Assembly (NCBI GenBank): GCA_903854455.1
Contig: CAINWJ010000126.1
Coordinates: 1-19,733, forward strand
DNA: 19,733 bases
Direction of reading: 5' to 3'
DNA from: Candidatus Peribacteria bacterium
GTDB lineage: Bacteria > Patescibacteriota > Gracilibacteria > Peribacterales > Peribacteraceae
Made by a program: the position numbers and the translations under genes. This document shows positions 13,658-19,733 of the stretch, in pieces; the first letter of the stretch is position 1; the number at the start of each line of letters is the position of its first letter. The notes beneath the pieces were generated by a model, which saw only the letters and a program-made list of their open reading frames with translations, was not told the DNA's origin and searched no databases.

Positions 13658-15474
13658 TGCGCCGCCTCCTCGTCGCCATTGGCCTGTCACTCCTGCTCCT
13701 CCCCGCGAGTAGCCGGGCAGCATCGTCGCTGTTCGATCTGTTCTACGACGAAGCCCGACAGGCGCAGCCTTCATCCATGCCGTCCAAGCGAATCACCGAT
13801 TTCGTTATCGCGGAAATGAAGACCTGGAACGACGAGGGCATCATGATCGATGAGAACGACATCGCAGCTGCAATCAAAGGTGACCTGACGACGCTCTGCG
13901 GTGACAAGCTGAATGCTGCCGGTCAGCGGATCGACATTGGCTTCAACGACACTCCGCAGGGATCCGGCTGCAATGGCATCCAATCCACCATTCTGTCCCT
14001 CATCAAGCGCGAGCGGGAAACCGAGGAGCTGGGTACGGATCTCCTGACCATCGCGAACGGTTCGGAACTGGCGGTCGCCGATGAACCCGGCCGTCCGGTC
14101 AGCATGTCGCAGCTGGCGTCACTGCTACGCAAGGTCTGGTCCGGCACTGGCATGGTCGCCATTCCGTGGAATGGTGATGCGACTCCCGCATTCAAAGCAC
14201 TGGATACGGCACTCGCATCCGAGCAGGATCTGGATGCCGTGGTTTTGCGCTTCCAGCACGGCTACTTCCGGGATGCGCGTGAGCAGGATCCGCGCTTTGC
14301 AACGATCGGTACCGGCATCGCAGACAAGCTCAAGGATCTGGCGGAGAAGCTTGCCATCAAGGGCGATCCGACGGCGATCGGAGAATTCGCGACACTGCCG
14401 CTCACGGTTCCGAATGTCCGGCTGTGGACGAGGAAGGATGACCTGGGACTGATGTGGCAGTATCCCTCGCATTTCGCTCGTGTGAAGATCGAGGAAGCCA
14501 AGGAGTATCCGACGAAGCGCGAAATGACCGGATCGGCGGCAGATGCGCTGGCGTATCCATTCTCGTACGGAGGATCGGAAGTTCCTGCCGCCAAGGTTGT
14601 TTCTCCCCTCTGTTCCCGAACGGTCGGACGATCCGGGTATCTGTGCCGGCCGCTCCCTGCCACGTCACCGTCGTGCAAACCATCGCAAGCACCGGACGCG
14701 AAGGCCATCACACTGGTTAAGTGCGGCGAGACCAGTGGCACGGTGAGCGACGGTCCGCGCATCTGTCCGGATTTCAAAGCGCTGTACCAGGATACGGGGG
14801 AGTCGCTCCTGACTGAGGACGGCAAGCCGAATACCGATGCACTCGAGCCCGCCGATCCCTCCACGATCTGCTGGCCGGGGACGCAGGTGCTCTATGGCAA
14901 CGACATTCCTTCCAATGCTTGCTACGTCGGTCTCTGCGTTCTGGAATCACTCAAAGGTCACACACTCATTCCGGGGCGCAACTCCGTCCTCACAGGCGAG
15001 CAGTCCGCACCATATGCCGCGTGCATCCGTCCGGATCCGCAGCTTGGGACATCCATGGAGGTCGCGACGAATTCTCCGTACCCGCTTCCGCAGTACATGG
15101 GTCCATCATTGGTGCGGGAATTTGACCGCGAGTACTGCCTTCGCAGCGGTGATCCGCCGCTTGGTCTCGCTTCCTTCTGTTCGTTCGATGTCACTTCGCG
15201 GGTCCAGAGCCCCGATGCCAGTCAGGCTGCGTTAGGCTTGCTTGCTGCCCGGGACGCTGCGTCCGTCACGAATGATCAGTCCCTGCTTCTCGCCGCCGCT
15301 TCCGCCATCGGTGAACGGGCGGCGCTGGATCAGACCATCGAAACCGAACGCAAGGTGTTCGCTGCTGTCACGGGATTCGTTTCTGAGATGAATGATCTGT
15401 TCAGCAGCTTGTCGCGTGCCCTCCTGACACAAACCCCCTGTCCATGGACCGGTCCGTTCCGTAGCAATCCCTGA
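13657..15474 (+). CDS. Secreted cysteine-rich protein of unknown function (cluster gene 4)
   Basis: This 605-residue protein has no recognised family. A signal peptide (MRRLLVAIGLSLLLLPASS, cleavage near SRA at residue 21) is followed by 14 mature cysteines. Only two lie in the first 300 residues, a largely helical region with FQHGYFRDAREQDPRF. Most of the rest are concentrated between about 318 and 510 (PLCSR, YLCRP, PSCKP, VKCGE, RICPD, TICWP, CYVGLC at 422-427, AACIR, EYCLR, SFCSF). The final 90 residues are alanine-rich helix plus one last cysteine (TPCPW). Its start is one base inside the previous stop and the next gene begins 5 nt after its own stop. N-terminus and cysteine layout resemble cluster gene 5, so a distant relationship is possible but not demonstrated. 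Confidence 0.77.
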   Translation: MRRLLVAIGLSLLLLPASSRAASSLFDLFYDEARQAQPSSMPSKRITDFVIAEMKTWNDEGIMIDENDIAAAIKGDLTTLCGDKLNAAGQRIDIGFNDTPQGSGCNGIQSTILSLIKRERETEELGTDLLTIANGSELAVADEPGRPVSMSQLASLLRKVWSGTGMVAIPWNGDATPAFKALDTALASEQDLDAVVLRFQHGYFRDAREQDPRFATIGTGIADKLKDLAEKLAIKGDPTAIGEFATLPLTVPNVRLWTRKDDLGLMWQYPSHFARVKIEEAKEYPTKREMTGSAADALAYPFSYGGSEVPAAKVVSPLCSRTVGRSGYLCRPLPATSPSCKPSQAPDAKAITLVKCGETSGTVSDGPRICPDFKALYQDTGESLLTEDGKPNTDALEPADPSTICWPGTQVLYGNDIPSNACYVGLCVLESLKGHTLIPGRNSVLTGEQSAPYAACIRPDPQLGTSMEVATNSPYPLPQYMGPSLVREFDREYCLRSGDPPLGLASFCSFDVTSRVQSPDASQAALGLLAARDAASVTNDQSLLLAAASAIGERAALDQTIETERKVFAAVTGFVSEMNDLFSSLSRALLTQTPCPWTGPFRSNP

Positions 15475-15479
15475 TCTCT

Positions 15480-17126
15480 ATGCGTCGTCTTCTCCTCATC
15501 GGCCTGTTCCTCATTCCATTCGCTACATCCGCTGCGGCAGCAGCGGACTCCCCCAAGGCACTCTCTCCATGGGTCCAGAAAGTACTCGATCGTGTCGAGA
15601 CAGTCATCGAAATAGGCGGGATCGCCGATGCCGCAAAAAATCCGCAATCTCCCTGCGAGCAGGACAAACTGGAGAACATCGCGGAGCGCAACGTCTCACT
15701 CGCCAGAGGCTGGATCACGGCGACAACCCATCTGGCGCAGGAAGCCGAGTTCCTGCGGGAGCGGACGGTCTGCGCGCAGAGTGACCGCATGCTTCTCCTA
15801 CAGAAGCTTCAGCAAGTGATGGACAAGATGACCGAGGCAACGAAGACATGTGATGCGAGTCAGGCCACCGTGCTCGACGAGACGTTCCAGTTCCTCACGA
15901 GGGCGTACCTCTCGTTCCTGCAGGGTTCCATGGATCCGACGTACAAGGATGATCTCTTGCGCCAGCGTTACGATTTCGATACGGAAGAAGATCCCGATCC
16001 CGCCGCTCCGCTCTGTCCGTTCACGACGGATTACGGTCCGCATACCATCGGGTTTTTGGCGCCGAGACCGGATACGTCGCCTGAAGATCGCGATGCCATC
16101 ACCGGCTTCCGGAGCTACGGCTGTGACAAGACGGTATTGGAACGATTGCCTTCCTCCATGCAGGCAGAAGCGGAGCCACTCATCCAGTTCATGGATTCCG
16201 AGTCGACCATCGCTCGTCCGATCTTCAAAAATATCCAGGATGCGCTCAGGAGCCTGGATGCACTCGCAACGGTTCTGTCCGGAGGCAGCGCCTCGTCCGG
16301 CGGGGGGACATCTTCAGTGTCGACTCCTCCGCCTCATCGTTCAGTTTCCGGATGTCTGACTCCCGAGGTTTCGACGAAAGATTCCGCGACGTTTGCCGAG
16401 GACATCGAAGCCCTGCTCGCTGCCTATCCCGGGTACTTCGATCCCGCCAATCAGAAGCCGGCGACGGGTCTCACGCCTTCGCTTTTTGCGGCTCTGCCGG
16501 CTGGTGCGCTCTTCCTGCCGTCCTTCGATTTCTTCACCAGCACCGCCAATCCAGTCATACTGCTTCGGAGGTTCGTCGCGAAGGAATTTGCCTCCGGTGC
16601 CGATCGTCCGTTGCCGCAGTTCCTCTTCCAGAAGGAAACCGGAGATATGATTCCCATGTCGTTGGTTGGTGAGATGAGTGCGCCTGCCGCTCTCCGGAGC
16701 GCCGGTGCCGACAGTCAGGTGATGTCCGGTCTTCTGGAAGCCGGCAGCCGTGATGCGCTGGAGCGGATGGATGACCTCTCACTGCCCCTCAAAAACGCAG
16801 TCTCGTCACTCACGGATACGGTCGAGAACTTCCTGCCGAAGACCTACATCCCCGACGTCGCCTACTTCATGGCGCGGTCGTGCGTTGATGGTCCGTGCCA
16901 GAAGACGCTGGAATCGGTCCTGCAGCGCTCGCTCAATCCGTACTGTCACCCCTACGTCTCCGGACGGTACCGCGATCAGGATTCGCTCAAGCGTTGCTTC
17001 TGTGATCCAAGCATCCAGAGTTCATGGTCTGACTTCGATAAGTACTGCTCCGGGGACTATAAGAAGGATGAATACAGCCAGAAGCAGCCGACACTGATTC
17101 CGGCGTGCCAGGCGGGAGGGGAATAG
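15480..17126 (+). CDS. Secreted cysteine-rich two-part protein of unknown function (cluster gene 5)
   Basis: The family of this 548-residue protein is unknown. A signal peptide (MRRLLLIGLFLIPFATSAAA, cleavage near residue 21) leads into a helical region with CEQDKLENIAERN and LLQKLQQVMDKMTEATKTC. A Gly/Ser linker (SGGSASSGGGTSS, about 265-278) and PPPH separate this from a second part. The last 90 residues hold most of the cysteines: CVDGPC (468-473), PYCHP, RCFCD, KYCSG and PACQA, 13 in the whole mature chain. It is the last gene of the coupled run; the next gene, 45 nt on, has its own promoter and different character. No terminator hairpin is evident after the stop. It lacks a C-terminal anchor or sorting signal. 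Confidence 0.77.
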   Translation: MRRLLLIGLFLIPFATSAAAAADSPKALSPWVQKVLDRVETVIEIGGIADAAKNPQSPCEQDKLENIAERNVSLARGWITATTHLAQEAEFLRERTVCAQSDRMLLLQKLQQVMDKMTEATKTCDASQATVLDETFQFLTRAYLSFLQGSMDPTYKDDLLRQRYDFDTEEDPDPAAPLCPFTTDYGPHTIGFLAPRPDTSPEDRDAITGFRSYGCDKTVLERLPSSMQAEAEPLIQFMDSESTIARPIFKNIQDALRSLDALATVLSGGSASSGGGTSSVSTPPPHRSVSGCLTPEVSTKDSATFAEDIEALLAAYPGYFDPANQKPATGLTPSLFAALPAGALFLPSFDFFTSTANPVILLRRFVAKEFASGADRPLPQFLFQKETGDMIPMSLVGEMSAPAALRSAGADSQVMSGLLEAGSRDALERMDDLSLPLKNAVSSLTDTVENFLPKTYIPDVAYFMARSCVDGPCQKTLESVLQRSLNPYCHPYVSGRYRDQDSLKRCFCDPSIQSSWSDFDKYCSGDYKKDEYSQKQPTLIPACQAGGE

Positions 17127-17137
17127 GGAAGATAGCT

Positions 17138-17165
17138 TTGAAAAGAATATGTCGGCTGATACAGT
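17138..17165 (+). promoter_or_regulatory. Promoter of the SLOG-like gene, probably leaderless
   Basis: TTGAAA (17138-17143) and TACAGT (17160-17165) are 16 nt apart. The -10 ends 6 nt before the ATG at 17172, so the transcript would begin at or near the start codon. This is the best-supported full promoter of the leaderless type in the window. Confidence 0.6.
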
Positions 17166-17171
17166 GAAGTT

Positions 17172-17672
17172 ATGCCAAGACATACGATTATTGGCGTTAT
17201 GGGAGGCGGCGAACAGGCAAGTAAGGATGATATAAAGATGGCCTTTGAGTTGGGAAAGCTGATTGCACAGGAGAGCTGGGTTCTGTTGAGTGGTGGGCGA
17301 AACGCAGGGGTCATGGACAGCGTGAATAAAGGTGCAAAGGCGGCTGGCGGTCTGACGGTGGGCATCATGCCGACGAAGGATGAAAGGATGATTTCTGATG
17401 CTGTCGATATTCCCATCATCACGGACATGGGAAGCGCTCGGAACAGTATCAACGTCCTGTCGTGCGCCGTTGTCATCGCCTGTGGCGTCGGTGGCGCAGG
17501 GACGGCATCGGAGGTCGCACTCGCTCTCAAAGCGAAGAAGCGAGTGATTCTTCTCCGTGATACCAAGGAGAGTCAGATGTTCTTTAGGAAGATCGGTGGC
17601 AATCTCCTGCACACTGTCGAAACGCCGGAACACGCCATCGCTCTCGTCAAAGAACTTCTGAAACAGCAATGA
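17172..17672 (+). CDS. SLOG/LOG-like Rossmann-fold protein (TIGR00725-type, DprA-related)
   Basis: This 166-residue protein has a Rossmann-like nucleotide-binding fold. It shows the N-terminal IIGVMGGGEQAS, WVLLSGGRNAGVMDSVNKGA (about 37-56), GIMPTKDERMIS, and ACGVGGAGTASEVALALKA, corresponding to the P-G-G-x-G-T-x-x-E signature of LOG phosphoribohydrolases. The first Gly-Gly positions are altered (GVGGAGTASE), as in the TIGR00725 branch. Its substrate is uncharacterised as far as I know; nucleotide or nucleotide-derivative binding is likely. It overlaps the EamA transporter gene by 4 nt (ATGA), so the two are co-transcribed and possibly coupled in metabolite handling. Cytoplasmic: no signal or membrane segment. 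DprA proper or LOG are less likely given size and motif. Confidence 0.85.
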   Translation: MPRHTIIGVMGGGEQASKDDIKMAFELGKLIAQESWVLLSGGRNAGVMDSVNKGAKAAGGLTVGIMPTKDERMISDAVDIPIITDMGSARNSINVLSCAVVIACGVGGAGTASEVALALKAKKRVILLRDTKESQMFFRKIGGNLLHTVETPEHAIALVKELLKQQ

Positions 17673-18571
17673 AGAAATCTACTTGGTCACTGATCCTCGT
17701 CGGCTCGATGGCGGCATGGGCGAGTTTCTACCCGTTCGCAACCCTTATTCAGGGAACCATTGATCCGTTCCTCCTCGCATTCCTGCGCTTCTTCTTTGCG
17801 ATGCTAGCGATTATTCCAGTCATGATCGTTCGTCACAGCTTCATTCTGCCTCCGAAGAAAGAATGGCTACCATTGATCGTTGTTTCATTTTTTGCCATTG
17901 CTCCAACGGCGATCACGGTCATCGGCATCAAGTACTCCAACAGCATCGTCGGCGCGATTCTCGTCAATACGAACTCGCTTTTTGTAGCTTTCCTCGCACC
18001 ATTCCTGATTGCGGAGCGTATGACCAAGGGGAAGCTTGTCGCCCTCGTCATCGGATTTGTTGGCATGGCTTTCTCGGTACTCAACGGTCATAGCCTCACG
18101 GCACTGGTGAGATCGGACTACTTCGTTGGCTCGATGTTCTTACTCGCTTCCTCCATTTTGAGCGCTCTCTACGGAATGTATGCGAAGAAATACGTTCGCC
18201 AGTACGGCGGTTTGTATGTGACATTCTTAACCGTAGCAATCGGCTCCGCATTGCTGGCGATCTTCTTGCTATTCCACGGTGGTTTCGAGGCATTGCCCTC
18301 GCTCCCTCCCAAGACGATTTTCTTTTCGCTCCTCATCGGTGTGGTGGCAACCGCAGCCCCGTATGTTCTGTGGAGTAGCAGCCTTAAACATCTCAATGTG
18401 AACATTGCCACTTCTTTCAAATTGCTCATCCCCGTTTTTGCGACACTCTATTCGCTCATTTTTTTGCGAGAGACGTTTACTGTGTGGATGTTTGCAGGAC
18501 TGGTATTGACCAGCGTAGGGATTTTTCTTGTTCAGCGCGAGGGGAGAAAGGAAGTTATTCCAACAGCTTGA
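17669..18571 (+). CDS. EamA-family (drug/metabolite transporter superfamily) permease
   Basis: This 300-residue integral membrane protein has ten predicted helices in two five-helix EamA repeats. Recognisable features are LVGSMAAWASFYPFAT in helix 1, LLAFLRFFFAMLAIIPV, KYSNSIVGAILVNTNSLFVAF (helix 4 region, family pattern with conserved small residues), and in the second half VVATAAPYVLWSSSLKHLNV and FATLYSLIFLRETFT, the characteristic late E-x-x-T of the family. Members export or import amino acids, nucleosides or other small metabolites; the substrate cannot be inferred. It is translated from the overlapping ATGA with the SLOG-like gene. The C-terminus is short and basic. Confidence 0.9.
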   Translation: MKKSTWSLILVGSMAAWASFYPFATLIQGTIDPFLLAFLRFFFAMLAIIPVMIVRHSFILPPKKEWLPLIVVSFFAIAPTAITVIGIKYSNSIVGAILVNTNSLFVAFLAPFLIAERMTKGKLVALVIGFVGMAFSVLNGHSLTALVRSDYFVGSMFLLASSILSALYGMYAKKYVRQYGGLYVTFLTVAIGSALLAIFLLFHGGFEALPSLPPKTIFFSLLIGVVATAAPYVLWSSSLKHLNVNIATSFKLLIPVFATLYSLIFLRETFTVWMFAGLVLTSVGIFLVQREGRKEVIPTA

Positions 18572-18576
18572 TTCTC

Positions 18577-18624
18577 TTGACCCCCTCTTTCCCTTCCTCT
18601 ACTCTGTACCGCTGTAACGGTACA
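18577..18624 (+). promoter_or_regulatory. trpE promoter with inverted-repeat operator candidate
   Basis: TTGACC (18577-18582) and TACTCT (18600-18605) are separated by exactly 17 nt. A perfect 7-6-7 inverted repeat, TGTACCG-CTGTAA-CGGTACA (18605-18624), begins at the end of the -10 and covers the expected transcription start. This is where a repressor would act. I cannot tell whether the regulator responds to tryptophan. No leader peptide with tandem Trp codons is seen in the short leader. Confidence 0.6.
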
Positions 18625-18637
18625 TCATTACTTTTCC

Positions 18638-19733
18638 ATGTCCTCCTTTACCTCCATCATCCTCCGGCCCGAACACTGTGATCCGCTGTTCCTGCTCCGG
18701 GAACTGGGCAAAGATCATACGTTCGTTGCATTACTGGAATCGGCGGACAGGGCGCATGCAACAAATGATTTTTCATTTCTTGCTCTCGGCGCGAGGGATG
18801 TGATCGAAGTCAGGAACGGCACCATGAACCGAACTGTAGAGACGCCCCGCGGGGGCGTCTCAAAGGGAAAAAATATGACAGGCGTCTCAAAGGAAAAAAA
18901 TATAAATGGCGTCTCTGGAAAAAATACAAAAGGCGTCTTAGGAAAAAATATGCCAGATATCTCTGTGGCAATGAATGCAAAGACGCCCCGGCGGGGCGTC
19001 TCTACGACTGTCCGCGATCCTCTCGTTCCATTCGAAGGTATCATCGGACAAGGAGGTGACGGAGAGCGCTTACAGATGGGCTATCTCGGATTCTTGAGTT
19101 ACGAGGCAGCGGGGACATTTGAACCTATTGATCTTCCACGGGCCGATGTACCAGATGGGCTCTTCTTCCTCCCGGAGGTCGTCGTTCGCATGGATCATCG
19201 CAAGCGTGAAGTAACGATCATTGCGCATGCCGATGGCACCATCGACATTGAATCAATCAAAGCCACGATCCTCCGCTCGCCGTTCTTCGACGATTCTGTC
19301 TCAAAATCGTTGCCTCCGGCTCCATTGCCATCACTTCAGGACATCGAGCCGTACCGGCAAACCTCGCGTGAGGCATTCTGCAAGAAAGTTCGATCGGCGC
19401 AGGAGCAGATTCTTGCAGGCGAAGCATTTCAGATTGTCCTAAGTCAGGAACTTTCGCTTCCAAGGTCGACAGATCCGCTGACGACGTACGCCAATCTGCG
19501 CAGGATCAACCCGTCGCCGTACATGTACTACTTCCGTTCTCCGGATATCAGCATCGTCGGTGCGTCGCCGGAGACACTGCTGCGGGTGGAAGGACGACAA
19601 ATGTTGTATCGACCGATTGCCGGGACCAGAAAGCGAGTAGGAGATCCGCTCCTGGATAGAAAAATGGAGGAAGAGTTGCTTGCTGATCAGAAAGAGCGAT
19701 GTGAGCACCAGATGCTCGTGGATCTGGGTAGGA
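18638..19733 (+). CDS. trpE: Anthranilate synthase component I, C-terminus beyond window
   Basis: TrpE converts chorismate to anthranilate with ammonia from its glutaminase partner, the first committed step of tryptophan synthesis. The frame opens at ATG 18638 and runs off the window after 365 codons. N-terminal LRPEHCDPLFLLREL and ALLESADR (LLES at 32-35, the tryptophan-feedback motif) are followed by DFSFLALGARDVIEVRNG. The chorismate-binding domain starts near SREAFCKKV and includes AFQIVLSQ, INPSPYMYYF, IVGASPETLLRV, RPIAGTRKR and EEELLADQKERCEHQMLVDLGR. PIAGT with alanine, not PIKGT, favours TrpE over PabB. About 57 residues (67-123) are encoded by an inserted repeat element in the variable loop between the feedback-site strands and DPLVPFEG, without loss of frame. 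Confidence 0.9.
   Translation, partial: MSSFTSIILRPEHCDPLFLLRELGKDHTFVALLESADRAHATNDFSFLALGARDVIEVRNGTMNRTVETPRGGVSKGKNMTGVSKEKNINGVSGKNTKGVLGKNMPDISVAMNAKTPRRGVSTTVRDPLVPFEGIIGQGGDGERLQMGYLGFLSYEAAGTFEPIDLPRADVPDGLFFLPEVVVRMDHRKREVTIIAHADGTIDIESIKATILRSPFFDDSVSKSLPPAPLPSLQDIEPYRQTSREAFCKKVRSAQEQILAGEAFQIVLSQELSLPRSTDPLTTYANLRRINPSPYMYYFRSPDISIVGASPETLLRVEGRQMLYRPIAGTRKRVGDPLLDRKMEEELLADQKERCEHQMLVDLGR
18836..19005. repeat. Repeat element with terminal inverted repeats inserted in frame in trpE
   Basis: The element is bounded by 13-bp terminal inverted repeats, GTAGAGACGCCCC (18836-18848) and GGGGCGTCTCTAC (18993-19005). Each end is itself a hairpin: GAGACGCCCC-GCG-GGGGCGTCTC (18839-18861) and AGACGCCCC-GGC-GGGGCGTCT (18981-19001). 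Between them lie four degenerate tandem units starting GGCGTCT and carrying an A-rich tail (GGAAAAAATA). Unit lengths are multiples of three and are translated as GVSKGKNMT, GVSKEKNIN, GVSGKNTK and GVLGKNMP. Confidence 0.85.

Noticed and set aside
18839..18980. CRISPR-like array in trpE
   Set aside because: Units are only 24-27 nt, tandem without unique spacers, translated in frame and flanked by palindromes; no cas genes are present.
1..19733. tRNA, rRNA or riboswitch genes
   Set aside because: I saw no cloverleaf, rRNA segment or recognisable riboswitch core on either strand; a covariance-model scan would be decisive.

Overview
This window (about 19.7 kb) reads as ordinary bacterial chromosome from an uncultivated lineage with compact genes, the standard genetic code (TGA is used as a real stop, for example in ftsW and at the end of the EamA transporter) and almost no Shine-Dalgarno sequences. 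The mixture of cell-wall genes, orphan toxin-antitoxin modules, a two-OB-fold SSB and long unrecognised secreted proteins fits a Candidate Phyla Radiation type genome, perhaps Peregrinibacteria/Peribacteria. That placement is an impression from gene content, not a measured phylogeny.

Layout. Positions 1-269 (minus) hold the N-terminal part of lspA (signal peptidase II), cut by the window edge. Divergent from it come ftsW (433-1650) and murG (1836-2906), the usual dcw-cluster pair. These are followed by a cyclophilin-type lipoprotein (2948-3646), gltX (3776-5230), a minus-strand RHH/RelE toxin-antitoxin pair (5240-5742), a small two-helix membrane protein (5854-6309) and murB (6399-7295). A Phd/YefM antitoxin gene carrying an in-frame TGA (7376-7666) and a terminator lead to ssb on the minus strand (7744-8616).

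The most unusual part is 8829-17126. Five consecutive plus-strand genes encode exported, cysteine-rich proteins of 1000, 252, 332, 605 and 548 residues. The last four genes are joined by overlaps or a 5-nt gap. I recognise no family in any of them. They carry signal peptides or an N-terminal anchor, about 64 cysteines in the predicted exported parts, and a recurring Cys-x4-Cys element (C-x-x-G-x-C in three of them). They are best read as parts of one undescribed envelope or extracellular assembly.

After this cluster come a SLOG/LOG-like Rossmann protein (17172-17672), an EamA drug/metabolite transporter overlapping it by 4 nt (17669-18571), and the start of trpE (18638 to the window end).

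Two themes cut across the genes. First, many starts lie only 6-7 nt after a good -10 hexamer and lack a Shine-Dalgarno sequence, which points to leaderless transcription. Second, several unrelated low-complexity inverted-repeat elements sit directly upstream of genes (ftsW, murG, gltX) or have inserted in frame inside them (murB, trpE).
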